A stretch of 64,000 bases of DNA from Mansonella perstans (GCA_037074765.1 JBAMDO010000056.1:372001-436000); one strand, 5' to 3'; counted from the first letter of the stretch, positions 26,101-40,248 are shown. Notes: generated from the letters alone by a model not told the origin. Program-made: numbers and translations.

Positions 26101-29100
26101 TGTCCAGTTAAAGAGTAATGTGACATTAGATGAGCGATATGGCAATGATAATAAAATTGATTGAGCACTGTGAATTTTGCAATAATTACTTGATGCCACC
26201 ACTTATAAATAAAATTAATATTTGAATTCATTAATTGTGTAACATAACTGTCAATTTTTTTAGACTAATTAAGAATAATGCTTAAAAAAATTCATTTATA
26301 ATCAGTTTCTTTATTTTTTCTTTAATTTTGATGAAGAAGTTTTGTCTGAGATGAAAAGAAAAAAGTCATGTGAAGTTAGACGAAATCACTCACCTGTAAG
26401 AAGTTGTAGAATTGATCATGCAGGTAAATGAGTAAAGCATTACGTTGATCAGTACGAAAACTGAATACAATCCGTTGCTTCAGTGCATTTGTAATAGTAA
26501 TATTTTCAGCTTTCAAGAATGATTCTTTCGAATCATGGAAGCTTACTTCTGTTCCATAATTAATGCCTAAAAATTTTTCAGGTATATTTCAAAATTCACC
26601 AAAAACAGAAAAAACAACGGAGACATTTAATAGCAGGAAAAACTACAGCATAAACTTTGTGAATAAGCTTTATATGATTATACGATGTGTTTTTAAGACA
26701 AATACATACCGATCATGGTACCATCATCATTAATGTTTCAGAACTGCTACTATATATACTATAACTGAATTTGTACTATTGAGGAGTTATTACGACTTGC
26801 TACGTTAGCAAAACTGTTATTAATAAACATTACGATCAGATAGTGACTATAACTTTCTAGAGTTATGAAATTGATATTAATAAGTTGTCACTGTACGGTT
26901 ACTCCTCTTAAGACTTATTATTTACACAATTGCTATCACTGTATGCAACTGCTCCGAAATCATCAACTTATTTGAGTGTGATAAAAGGATAACTCCAAAA
27001 AAGATAACAGTACATTAGAAAAAGAGAACTGGAAATCGTTGATAAATTTTTGATAATTCGAAAACTAGTGACTTATTTGATATATTTGATGGAGCAAACA
27101 ACACTCCAATAAGTCTTATAGTACTAATTAATAGATTTACTGCAATTATGACATCTCAGTTATTATTATAGTTAATAAGTCATCAACATTCCCTATTTAA
27201 ATTTATCATTATCGTGAATTCAATTATTAATAAATTAAATTTACAATAAGTACGATTCCTCACACTTCTTCTTTGCACACTTAATTATTATGAATAAACC
27301 AAGAATATCATGATATGGATATGATATACAATATCTCTAATGTAAGCTTTACATGTTTATTTGCACGTACTTTATAATCTAACAATGCGTGTTGAGAAAG
27401 TAGTAAAATATGGAAAATGCTAATGATGTAAGATGTTGTAGCTGAACTTGTTTTTGTAAAGATGCTTTAAATCAACTCATGTTAATTGGTCAACCTGTGG
27501 TCAGTTTGCTTTAATTTCTTGTATTTGTAAGCAAACTTGCACTACATAAAGGATTTCGGATGACAATGATAGTTTTATGATTGGGGGTTCGAATTAGCTT
27601 ATTCATTAACAATGTAATTCATCAAGTTAACACAAGGATAAATGAAGAGGAGTGAATTTGCTGGACAGCTTCCATTGAATATCTTTTAAAAATTATAACC
27701 AGAATTACATAACAAGCATATCTATTCATCATTTAATGAACCTTCATTTCAAATTACTCGTTTCTTCAAGCAAACGAAGAAGGATTCGATCGTTCGTTCA
27801 ATGTCAACTCAAAAAACTTTGGAATAACATGCGACAAATATTTACTTATCATATACGTAGTAATAAATACTCAATTTCCTTAATTTAAACAATGAAACTT
27901 ACCATTTTGGCATAAATGTCCCGAATGTAAGATAGCATTCTTACAAACACAACGTACTGTATCGCTTGCAAAATCTTCCTCGCAACGACTTTCATGTTGA
28001 CAATGATGTAACTGACATTTGTTCATACATTTACCACGAAAAGTTTGATGTACTTCTTGAAGTGCATCATTTAAAAATATTTGACGAATACAACCTAAGA
28101 AACCATTGCGGCCACTAAAAATAAAAGCCTAAAATTAAGTTGGAATTTGTAAGTTATTTCATCCAATAATAAGTTTTAAATTTCGACAGTCTACATAGAA
28201 ATAACCATAAATGATAGCTTTCACTGCTGTCATAATATTGTCGGCTATTTTACACATATGTCATAATATTCTGGGCTAGTTTTTTAATCTACTAATAATG
28301 ATATACCGCATAATAAACAGTAATTGCAAGGAATGATAATTCAATCAGTTCTGAATCCAAAAATATTTTTATATGATAAGTAAATATACTTGTGTATTCT
28401 AATTACTTACCCACCAATACTTAGATGAGCGTTGCTAAATGAATGCTGCTTAATTATTGCCGTTGTTACAGTATCATCTATCGAGAATCGAACGGATCCA
28501 TCACGGATATCAACGATAATCCGATGCCAATATCCATCATTTTTCCTAATTAACAAAATCGTTTGAACAAATTCTATATACGGCCGTTGATATTTCTCTT
28601 TTCTTTCCTTATTAAAAAGTTGAAACAAATCTTGTTTTTCCAAATTTTCGATATTTTCCAAAAAGTTTTTCGAAATGACAAGCTAGTGTCATTTTGAATT
28701 GTAAGAAATCAAATTGTACATTTAAAAAATTAAATTAGTCGTAGACAAATTTTAAAAATAGCTTTTAAAAAAAGCTATGAGGATTTTCATAGAAGTGTTT
28801 TTTCTTAAATTCTTGTAAAAAAGATGCAGCAATTAAAAATTCAATTTATGTTAGAATTCTCAGTGTTGCTTAGATCAGAACTCACAACATGTAGTCTTTT
28901 TTTCACCAAATGTCCACTCACTGAATTCATTGTGACATTTTTTGAACCTCTATTTTTCAAATTTAAATTGAATAATTTCATACCCGATCAGTTAGCAAAG
29001 ACAGCACGTTTTCAACAATACATGCGAAAGAGAAATATTAACCTTGATTGCGGAATAAGTGTCAAATTAATTTCATCTCTGATTTGTAAATAAAATGTTC

Positions 29101-32100
29101 GTTCCAGCATTGTGATCGTAATGACTGCATCGTCTGATGAGAGTAATGTGGCACTTTCAAGATAAGTACGAAATTCAAAAGATAGCATGTCACCATTCCA
29201 AGTATTAATCTTCGTCGAGCTGAATCGTTTTCGGATTGTCATTGTATATGCATCAGATTGGCCAGCTAAAATGGAATATTTTGGAATGTAGTCATAGAAT
29301 ATAACTGTAAATCAAAAATCAAAAACCTCAAATAAATAATTATATTCCTTATACAAATTTTTTTTCTCCTGAAATTACTAAAAGATTATGAAAAATTTTG
29401 CAAATTAAATTTAAAGCATATGATTAAATAAAAAAATAAGATAAAAAATTATAAGCACATACCGCTTCCAGTACAAATCAATGGGCCAAGTGTCATACGA
29501 CCCTTATCAACCGATGAATCATTTAATCGATAAATACCTCGAATTGGTACTTGATTACCTGCCATTATACCGTAATCACTTGCAATACCACCATTGTCAC
29601 AATGACATTCTAAATAAGGAAAATAAAAATTCCACAACAAATAAAAATGAACTTGTTAAAGTTTCAAAAATTGCTCAATTTTTGTTCCGCTCTTTTTACG
29701 TAAACTCGAATTTGGACAATGCGTAATAAAATGCTTGATTTTGAATCCTGGATTCCTCAAGCATTATTGTCATTCAAATGATATCGAAGAGGAAAAAATA
29801 TGTATGACGTGTACATGCACAAAAGTGTAAGTTAAAGTTAAATTGTGTCAGATCAAATTAAGACTTTAAAATTAACTATTTATAGTGCTGTACTGAAAGA
29901 TTCACATAGAACTGAAATAAAAAAATTAGCAAAAATGTCTCGCTGAAAATACATGTGAATTTTATACGTGAATTATACGTGAGCTTACTTGCACATTTGT
30001 TATTTTGACAAGGACATGTTCCGTTAATGCCGCCGAATCCGCGGAAGAATTCGTTCGATGAAATTGATGTGAACCATGTTTTCATTGCGTCAAACCTGCA
30101 AAATACAACAGTTTTCATGCACTTTGCTTCAAACTTTCTCAGCTAAAACTTTTTTCTCCCATCTTTAAGCTGATATCCAAAACAATCCCGTCAGGGTTCT
30201 AATCATTTCTAAGGTAATTAGATGAAATAGATATTAGGCAATTAATCTTTCGAGAATTAGAAACTTCGGGAATTTTGTTCACCTTAGATTTGATGATATT
30301 CAAAAGTATTCATGTTTTTAGCTCTACGTGGATGTTTACGCAAAGGTATTTAGCTTTATGCATTACTGAGGATTGTAAGATGGACAATTCCTGGCCATTG
30401 ATATTATTAATTACTTTAATTATTTATATTAATTCAAATTTCATTTATCATTTTGAAATTTCTTCATTATCTTTTTTGTCAAAATTTATTTGCTATTTAT
30501 GAAAAATACAAGTTTCCAATAATATTCGAACTTCTTAAAGCAGAAAATAAAAAATGAAAAAAATTATTAAAAATTCATACCGAAGTGGCGCTACATGGCA
30601 ATCATACTGTACCACCTGGGAACAGAATTCTGAATTTTTCTTCAAACTTTGCAAAAGTTCATCGTTGAACAATCTATAGCAATTTAAATTCATTAAATTT
30701 GACAATTTTTGCGAATTTAACAAACTTTGGTCGCAAACAATTGATATTTGAAAAGAAAAAGGTAAATTTTATTTCAAAATTGATGGAAAAAATTTTCTGA
30801 AGCTTACTTATAATTAACAATCATATGAATATCACCCAAATCTTTGCTATGAGTTATTGTATTATTGGGCATATTGTGTGTAACGATTGTTTTACCATTT
30901 TCACAGTAAGCATACGTTTCCGGCAAGGGTCCGGAACCATCAGGATCAATAAGATACATCCCTGCTACTGTATTACCATCACGGAATATCTCATCGCAAT
31001 TCCACGGTAAAAGTGCTTAAAAAGAAAAATGAAGCGCAGAAGTGAATAAATTCAAATTAATTAAATTTTTTCTTATTCTTAAATTTCGACTCAGTATTAT
31101 GGCTTTCGTTTAAATTCAAAAAATTATTGCAAATTTACAAAATTGACAAAGTGCTCCAACAAATCCTTTGCGACATCTACAAATGGTCGCATCATCTCGC
31201 CTTATACATTCGATAGAATTTTTGCAACTAATCGCCCCATTATTTTCACACGCTCGCTTTACTTCCAGTTCTGAAAAAAAAATTTCCATTTTAGTTTTTC
31301 AGAATTTTCGATTCATTCTTTGTTGAAACTTATTGCGTAAACTTTAAAAAACTAATAATTTCATGGAATTCTCATTTAATCACTTGAAAATTATTGTAAT
31401 CTTTTAATGATAAAATTTTGATAACAGAATTTAATAATAGAATTCTAATTTTGATAGAAATTTTTTAACGAAAAAATCATTGATAAGAATTTAAAAATTA
31501 GTTTGCACAATTTTATCTGATTTAACGTTTGTTGAACGTAAGGCTCAGTGAGAATCATTCACATAACTTAATATACGTAAGTATAACTGATGATAATTGT
31601 GATCGGAATCATCAAGAATATTAAAATAAATTATCTTTCAATTACATTCCTAGTTTGCTTACTTTTTTAGAAAAATGTGACAGAACATAATTTAGGGGAA
31701 GATATAAAAAAAAGCAAGATAATTTTAAATTTTAGATTTTAAATTTTAATTTTTAAATTTCAAAAGAAAGTGATTTGGAAAAGCTATGATAATGATAAAA
31801 ATAATGATTATTTTGATGACAATAATAACGAATCAATATTTCTCATCTGAGACATAATTACCAAAAGATGAAAGCAATTTGTATCAATGTTAATTTTTTT
31901 GACAGTTTCAGTTTTGACAGTTCAAAAATCAAATTTAAAGTTAACATTGAAAAAAAATAAATATAAAAGAGTTGTACAAAAGCAATTATTATTCTAGCTG
32001 TCGAAAAACAAAATTTGCTACACCTGTAACTACACCTGCAGCTTTCCATGGATTACCTTCCTCAAATGAAGCGTGTTTGTTATCACCAATCTGAAATGTC

Positions 32101-35100
32101 ATACGAAATTTTAAAAATTTAAATTTAAATTTTTAGAATTTCTTCAGTGTCCTATCCGAGTTAATTCAAATTTTTCATTAATATTTGAACTTCTTTCTGT
32201 TGAAATGAGTTCTTTTCTATAAAAATAAAAAAATCTGCTTACTTATTTTGTTTATGGCAAAAAAGAATCAATTGCAATTTTTTGAAATATAATTAAAATT
32301 ATTGACTTGAAATCTTTGGCTCTTCATTTTAAACAGTGTGTTAAAATTTGATCACATCGCCTAACTTGAAAGTTGAGTTATGAAAATTATTTCCTGGCTA
32401 GCAACAATGAGTCAAATGGATTGCAGTCATTTTATACTTAATTTTAATCTTACTAATTAAAATTGCCTTGTTTATTTATGGTATTTAAAAATGTCTTTAA
32501 GGTATTACTTTTGACCTTTGTCAAAATGAGATTGGAGCCTGTAATTCAATGTTAGGCTCGATCGAGTTCAATTCATATTCTGATTTAGTATTAGTTCATT
32601 TACCTGCTCATCTGTTATTCCACCCAGTAAATTTGTAGCGGTATTTTGCACTCGTAAACTTTCAGTTTCTTGGACTACACCAATAATTGAACTATCTCTA
32701 TCGCAACTTTTCAATTCCGCATTTGCATTCACCTGTAATATGATAAATCGGTGAGCAACTTTCAATTAACATTAATCCCAATTCCATTATCAGAAATGGA
32801 AATCAATCATACTTTTGATAAACCTTTAACATATCCATCGATTATGTCAAAATGATCGACGTAAATTCCACGTAAACATCCGGATAAGCCAACTTCAATA
32901 TCACCAGCGCAAAAGAATAATTCTTTATCAAATCTATTAAGCCATAAAATTATTTAAGGTGGTCAAACATTTGCGCAAATTATTTGAATAAAAAAATTCA
33001 ATTAAATTTGTCAAATTTCTTATTAAAAAGTTAAATACGGAATTTCAATTATTGATAGGAAAAAAAGGAAGAAAGAGGAAAAGTCATAGGAAACATTTAC
33101 CTGATATTATAATCCTTGCCATCTGCATTCAATCTTGCTGATTTTGCATCATCATTAAAAGTCATTCGAACCATATTCATACTGTATTTGAATTCCAGCA
33201 AAATTTGATTAAATCTGATAAAAAGCATAAAATGAGAAGACAGAAATTTAAATTTATTTCAAAGGAAGTAATTTTCAAGTGTTATTTGACAGATTATCAT
33301 TATATTGATAATTTATCAGTAAATTCAAATTGCTTTTCATCAGTACAGTATTTTAGGAAAAAAAATAATATGCAATTTTTGAAAACAATATGCAATTCGC
33401 TAATTTTGACAAAATCGAATTCTATAGTTTTCACTCAGAATTTCCAATCAGTTTCCAATTAGACAAATCCAATCAGTTTGTGACGATCTAACCGATTGCT
33501 ACTAATGAACTTACTTGCTCAGTTCATTTGTGATTATTGCTATCAATGGCAATTATTCCACACTTCATTCCACGAACAGTAAATTTATGATCAATCTTTA
33601 GAGATATTTCAGAGCAAATGATAGACGTGATATTGTAATACCTACTGTTAATCAATGATAACTTACCTATCGCTATCCAGAGTAACATTATCAAAACTGA
33701 TTTCAGCAAGATTAGCAATTGTTAATCGCAATTGACCATAAATTAGTGCTAATTTCAATTTACCAATAACCTTATTGTTTTCAGCCGATAAAATTGTCCC
33801 ATGAATTATTAAGCCTTCATTTACTTCGGTCTAAAAAGATAAACATGATGAATGTCAAGTTTGTTTTATTAGAGAATAAACTTTTTTTCATTTGCATAAA
33901 TAATTCAAAGAATGGAATTATGGATGTATTTGCTAGGTTGTAATTCCTTCCCATTAATTAAATTGGACATTCTCAATTCATAAAAGTAAATTTACTGATG
34001 CCACAATTTTTGATTGGCACTATTATCAATTAATTAAAATACCATTAAGATTACAGTAAATTTTTATTAATTATTCTTGCTAAGAATTATGAGGCGAACA
34101 TTCTATCTTTGTAACCGTTTTGGTTTTTTCTTTTTTTGCTCATTTTACTTTTACCTTAAAATTAATTGATATGACAGTTGGCTGTGACTCATCATCGTTG
34201 ATCTTATAGGAGATATATTGATCCCAGGATACACTTAACGTTTTCAAAGCTGAAAGAAAAACTTTTTCTTTTTTCTTTTGTAATTTCAAAGGATAAGATC
34301 AAAGTTTAATTTTGTTTTTAGATGCTTAAGTAATCGTAAAAAAGTTTGAGACAATCGAAAAAATCCAGCAAACCTTGATCACATTGTTTTCCAGATCGAT
34401 ACGTACCACGACAATCGCAGACAGCTCTATGGAATAAATCAATGCATGTGCCCTGAATTAGCATGTTTGGCTCAACGGATGACTTATAATTACTTCACTC
34501 TGCGATGTGGTCTTAGCTAAGTTTGCAATTAATTAAGATCAATTGCAAGGCTAAGTGCGTGGGACTAACTTAATGAACTTAAAAAGGTTAGGAAAAGTTA
34601 CCAAAAAAATTCTCATTGTTCTCTCATATGTATATCTCATTAAAATAACGTCAAAGATTAAATTCACGTGAAAAAATACGTGAAAGTGCGCGTCAGCGCA
34701 GAATAATTGTAGAATATAAAATTGTGATTGCATTAATTTAATAAAATTTTGATAAAAAAATTAAACCTTATTACACTGTCCCCTAGCACAAAGCGTATCG
34801 CAATTTTCTCTGATCATCCCTGAACGTTTATTTTCTTCCAATTCGAATACAAAACGATTACCCACCGTCAAACCAACGATCGTGACACAACCAATTATAC
34901 TATTTACTCCTTCTGCAATTCTTTTTTTTTAATTTTCCATTTTCCAATGTATTTTATGACATTGCGTTAAAATAGTATAGCATATTGACGATCATTACAA
35001 CAATACCAATCAAAATAATAATTAATAACAACAGTGATGGTAAAATAATAATGACGATAATAATAATTTTAAGGTATGATATCAAGATAGCATAAAACTT

Positions 35101-37373
35101 GTATCATGAACTAGGATTGCTTTTAAACAATTCAAAAAAGTACTGAACGAACTACCATTGCTTCCAATTGCAACAGCCAGTTGCATGGGATTTTCAACCT
35201 TAATGTCATCCATAAAATCATACGAATCCACCATCCCTTCACCATAAACCATTTTTAACATTTTCCTTTTCAAATTTAACTGAATTGACATTGAATATTC
35301 TCTGCCATTATTTACGCCTAAAAATCTTTTTTTTCTCCTGAAATCTATTATTGTATTTTTAGGTTAAATATAAAATAATTGGAAAATTTCCTGGAGTGGG
35401 CAAAATATTAAGCACGAAGAATTCCGGTATTACATGCAAGACTATTTGGACAAATTTTTTTTTGAGTTAAGAAATAACAAATTTTGAGTTACTAAGGAAA
35501 ATAATGCATTGTAAGTTATGCAAACCGAGTAATCGTCTCTTGGTTTTTCTGATAAGTTTCTTCTGACCATCGACTAAGATAGTAGTAACCGCTGCATTGT
35601 CAACATAAGCTGATAGCTTGAAAAAACATCAATTAATGAATCATTTACCTAGATAAGTTTACTTTCCTGGAAGATTTACATTCATCTATATCTAATATGC
35701 ACTCAGTTCATTACAGGATATTGGACAGTCTTGATAATCGTGATAATTCTGTCAAAATTGAAAAATTTACGTCAAAAATGAAATATTTTTGTTGGCTTGG
35801 ATTTCGAAAGTTTAATCTCTAGTCCGGTATTTCTTGCTTCACAATCCTTCTAATTGTCTAATTTACGGATGCTTTTTCAAATATTTTCGAAAAAAGTTTT
35901 TGTATCCCAGAGAATTCCATTTTTAGAGATTCATAACAAAAGAGTAACAAAGTAATTTTGTAAGGAATTTAATATCATAGAAATAAAAATTCAAATAAAA
36001 GTAAAACTAATTTAATTTCAAAAATTAGAATTTTAAACATGGCTATAATATATACAGTTTATAGGCGATTCATTTTTAATTAGATACTAGAAGATTTATA
36101 ATAACAGTGTGAATATTCAGGTAAATCTTGCCAATATTAATTTTAAGTTTTACTTACTTTCACTTAATTCCTCCCAAATTTTAGTCTTCAATATAGACCA
36201 AATTAATTATATTTAATCTTAGTCGTAATTACACGTTCACAGCATCTACTTTTGAAAATGATAATTTCATTCCCTAAGCTCTTTCACTGAGATCACTATG
36301 ACGATGTGAATCATTTAGATGATGGCTACATAAGAGTATAGATTGTACGTTTCAACATACAGTGCTGCATTTTTTTTTTATGAAATGCTTTTTAATTTCC
36401 ATTCATATCACTTCAAATGCAATGATAAGGTATGGAACTGATTTGATAATTGCAAAGACAAATTTATCCATAAAAAGTTCCAAAAAAAACTTTTCAAATT
36501 TGATCATTGAATAAGAAATTTCTAATTCTATTTTCATTTCTTCCTAATTAGGCATACTGTAATTGCATGTATGATTGTTGCAAATTATTACTACCTAATA
36601 TATGTGTCTTGTCATTTCTGCAAAACCGTCAAATAAGAAGTGCAAATAAGAAAAATACAGTAAAATGCTAATATGATATGATGTGATCTAAGTGATGCAA
36701 GAAGGAAAAGATAATAATTGTTGCAACGAACACTAAAAATAGTCGTTGCAGATCCGTGTGCCGATAACGTTATCAGACGTCCATTGATTGATCGAGTACG
36801 GAAACGTATTGGTAAAATCAATTGCAGTCCATCATCTCCAAAAAATAATCCATTAAGAAAAGATAATTGTTTAAGCAATGTATTAAAAAATTTTCAACGA
36901 ATTTCACAAAATTCAATTTGAGCACTTTGTTGAAATGAGGTAAGCTAATTATTGCCCAAAAATATGACCGCACCATTATTTTTAAGAACTTTGCTTATTT
37001 GAAAAAAAACTTCGTTTACAAAGCTATGTTTTAATCTTTTTCTAGTAATTAAAAATCGTTCAGTTCTATTTTATTCAAATCGAAATTGAAAAACACTTTT
37101 TGCCCTCGGCTAATTTACGAAATTTAATTAAAACTAATTCGTCACATATAAAAATTGAATCGATGTCTTGCCGGAAATATGGAGTTACAAACCTGCATAA
37201 TTCCATTCAATGAATTTATATTCAACATATGACTTCTTATCCAATAGCGTGACAACTTGAGCTGGATTTTCGATTTGTGAGCCTAGCAATGACCGTAATA
37301 TCACTAGGCATAAAAATCCGTAGTATAGCATTATATTCCGTAATTTACCGTATGTTACAGTACTCGATAACAT
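20169..37373 (-). CDS. Caspr/neurexin-IV-like adhesion receptor (5 LamG, 4 EGF, fibrinogen-like module, single TM)
   Basis: Thirty-three phase-consistent exons (minus; high to low): 37373-37193, 36835-36732, 35616-35526, 35317-35156, 34912-34767, 34452-34374, 34249-34155, 33830-33667, 33214-33101, 32933-32813, 32732-32604, 32090-32024, 31270-31139, 31015-30808, 30724-30581, 30095-29989, 29609-29463, 29265-29043, 28545-28411, 28114-27903, 26566-26394, 25543-25453, 25156-25004, 24840-24607, 24229-24068, 23880-23688, 23309-23153, 22930-22768, 22256-22101, 21574-21464, 21179-21060, 20922-20872, 20344-20169; about 1566 residues. Order: signal peptide (~15-32, MLYYGFLCLVILRSLLG), LamG1 (~40-210, RFRTRSINGRL), EGF1 (~215-253), LamG2 (~255-430), EGF2 (~488-528), fibrinogen-like module (~530-730; NCDEIFRDG, CHCDNG, MTLGPLICTG as in Caspr), LamG3 (~735-880, DGYWHRIIVDI), EGF3 (~883-918), LamG4 (~922-1135), EGF4 (~1142-1190), LamG5 (~1193-1410), acidic stalk, TM (~1453-1473, PFVFILLIIFAGIFYL), RKRKR stop-transfer, ~90-residue tail ending in V-G-I, which fits a class II PDZ ligand. 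Family members act in cell-cell adhesion at neuronal and epithelial junctions. The C. elegans counterparts would be itx-1 or nlr-1, and I cannot decide which. Weakest junctions: exon 2 ends, exon 12 donor, exon 15 acceptor. Confidence 0.92.
32019..32040 (-). other. Twin in-phase splice donors at receptor exon 12
   Basis: On the minus strand CAGGTGTAG occurs twice, 12 bases apart, giving donors after 32036 and after 32024. Both leave phase 1 and both join exon 13 in frame, so four residues before EGF2 may be optional. Confidence 0.6.
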
Positions 37374-39119
37374 ATACCTTTAATAATAATTTGCTTAAAG
37401 CCGTTGTATTTATTTTATTTAAAATATATAGCAACATAATATTTTAATTCTCAAAAAATAAAAATTCAATAAATTATTAGAATACAATTATTTTATTATC
37501 CTTTATGCATTGTCACCTGAAACACTAATTAATTGAGAATGGTGAATTAATTTATCTAATCAAGTACCAGTACACTTTGTTATAAATCTATTTGATTTTT
37601 GTCAGGTATTAATTTTGCTTCTAAAATTAGACTTCGTTTAAAGTGTTTGCTTTTCCCTATATTCCTGCTTCCCCGTTTCTCTCGCTCCCATATAATCAAT
37701 GCATAATTACTAAGAAGAAGGATTATTAATATTCTTAGATAATTTAAACTTCAAGCTAATCTAGTCTTCTCAGCGTAATAAACGTCAATAATAATAAATG
37801 ATTGACGGTAATAAACGTGATTTGTTCACGTCATATACGAGAGAAAGGAATTGGTCACTAAATCAGGAATTTAATAAAAAAAGTGAAAATGAAATGTTTG
37901 TTGAGAAAGTGTTGGTTTGTTCAACATTGCTTAAGTGAAGAGCATGCAAAAAAAAGTTGACGTTAGGATGGCACTCTCGAAACTAAGAAAGACATTGCCT
38001 TTTTGCGCTTATGTAAACAGATAAGCAAAACCATCATTTCATATGGTTTTATAATATGTGTGCGCTAGTCATTAACAATTTCACCATTAATATCGCCATC
38101 CTCATCATCACCATCATTCTTACCATCGAAATTAATGACCATCATTATTTCTATGAAATTGTTATCATTGCTAATATTCACACTATGATTATTATCACCG
38201 ATTGTCAACAGCAACAGCATCCAAACAATTAACATTATCACTATAATCATTATCACTATCGTTTTTATGATGAATTAAGTAATTAAAAACATTAAGTAAT
38301 TACATTTGACAGTTAAAAAATCCAGGCAATTAAAATTAGGTAATTAAAAAGTTTGCACAATTAATCTTTTTCAGGCAGAAACAATTTTTTAAATTATCTA
38401 TAAAAGGCAACACTGACCAATCAGTCATTTAGGGGATCAGTCCGAGTAAACAAATATGCAGGAAAGTCATCATTTCGTCAAAACCGTATAAGTCATTTGA
38501 TTAAATTAGTGCAAATCTATGGGTCTTTCATAAATTTATGAGTACAGTTAATTATAGATTTATAACTATTGATTTTTTTTACTCTTCATTTCCTGATAAT
38601 ATCAAATCATACATAAAATTTCGTCGATTTCTGGAAGACTAGAAGACTATTCTAGAAGATTCTAGATGGTTTGTTAACTTCCTTTTTATTTGTTTATTTC
38701 ATTTTCCTTTTTTCAGTCCCATCGATGTGATACCAGTATTTAAAGAATTGCAACAAATAAGCAAATACGTGACGTCCAACGGAAAATGGACACAAAAGAA
38801 TACATTTCACTGATAAGTTTCTGCTTTTTATTTCAGGTCTATTTGATTTGATTGACACAAATATTAAAATTAATTTAATTCCACAACTCATAAATTTTGA
38901 TAAGCACAGGTAACATTCAAATTTGGCGACATTTTGGCACACCATCGCGAATCACTGTCACCTGAACTGTCGCAGCTATTAGCAATAGATACGGTCGAAA
39001 TTACATACTCAGCAACCATCCTTGAGAAAATTCTGAAACATTGCTTTTTCAGAAAAATTCTGAAACAAACATCATTTTAAAACTCTCAAAGCATTTTAAA
39101 CTATTCTTTTTAAAATAAT

Positions 39120-39540
39120 TTAGACACTACAATTTTTTGTCACAACAGTATATCACATAGCAAATTTCTCTCAGGGGTTCAATTCTAACTTGCAGTTTAG
39201 ACTGTATTCTTACAATAGCATAGAGGAAGGCTACTATCTGAGATGAATATGTATTAAATCTATATCGGTATCTCTTTCTCGGGTATCCTTCCTTTATCGT
39301 GGAGGAGAAACGAGCCGTCTGAAAAACCGTAAGATTGCGAACTGTGCTAGCAATGGTATATGCTTCCATTAAAGTCTCCTATTTCGGACAGATCCCAAAA
39401 AGGTCAGACGAAATGTGACTATAAATAGTAGTATGGGCTTGCTAGCCTTCGGGAAATCGTCCTAGAAAAAGGACAATTCTGACTTCAAATTCGGGCAGAT
39501 GAAGCTCCTTTAGCCTTGTAAATGCTATCTAACAAAAAGG
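39120..39540. mobile_element. Possible decayed mobile-element fragment
   Basis: This patch is visibly less AT-rich than its surroundings and contains coding-like stretches on the minus strand (80 codons, 39127-39369), with ARG/LYS-rich text but no motif I can identify. It directly abuts dispersed repeat copy A. It could be an LTR-retroelement relic, but no terminal repeats, primer-binding site or enzyme motif is visible, so the call is tentative. Confidence 0.25.
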
Positions 39541-39544
39541 TATT

Positions 39545-39865
39545 CTAATCTATGAATTTTTTTATTTCCATTAAGCATTTTAAAAGAAAACTTTGAATTA
39601 TTATTTTATATTTGTTTGATTATCACTAATTAATATTAGTGTTAATCAAACATATTAAAACAGCTTCGACAAATACAAATCATTTTCTTACACTTTAAAT
39701 TATTGTTTGTAAGATTGCTTTCTCTGAAAACAATTTTTCTTTTGATTTCATGCTAAAATTGTTTAGAAATGACTGTAAAAATACATTAGAGCCAAATTTG
39801 GCCAAACGCTGCCAAAACTTGTCGAGAAACATTACCATACTTACTGCAAATGCAATTTTCACATG
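39545..39865 (+). repeat. Dispersed repeat, copy A (with central palindrome)
   Basis: About 320 bp that can be aligned by eye with 45325-45650. Shared blocks in the same order include TATTTCCAT, AAAAGAAAACTT, TACACTTTAAATTA, TTTTTCTTTTGATTTCAT, and AATTTG(G/A)CC. Identity is roughly that of an old duplicate, with indels. Copy A contains a long palindrome (39614-39651) of which copy B keeps only the right half. Confidence 0.8.
39614..39651. repeat. Inverted repeat, 17-bp arms
   Basis: GTTTGATTATCACTAAT and ATTAGTGTTAATCAAAC face each other across TAAT; one mismatch in 17 pairs. It lies inside dispersed repeat copy A. Confidence 0.85.
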
Positions 39866-40248
39866 CATAACTTGCATTAGAATGCATTAATTCTATAGCA
39901 CTTTGTTGTAACGATGCTTTTATTCAAATGTCAAATTTTCGACGGCCTTTCAAGGAGACTATTTAAATGCTTGAGAAAGAAATTCAAATTTCACGATAGT
40001 ATACAAAATGAGGAGGAACCATCATAAAAGAGAGAGAGAGTTGAGGAAGAGAAAAAAACAGAGATGTATCTTCGGGAGTTAGATATTGAAATTTTTTTAC
40101 CAATAATTGCAAGATACTTGGAGTATTTTTCTTTTTTTACTCCATAAAAAAATTTTTTTTTTTTTTTCGATATCTTAACTCTCTTTTTATTTCTTGCTCT
40201 GCCATTCTAATTCTCCGTAAACTTTTTACTTGATATTTCTTACTTTTT

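Noticed and set aside
28546..28661. Extension of receptor exon 19 upstream of its acceptor
   Set aside because: The TTAATTAG acceptor and phase 2 join to exon 18 place the exon start at 28545; the extension is low-complexity intron.
36718..36921. 67-codon plus-strand open frame rich in basic residues
   Set aside because: It is antisense to receptor exon 2 (LamG1, 36732-36835), which has clear family sequence and phase-consistent joins.
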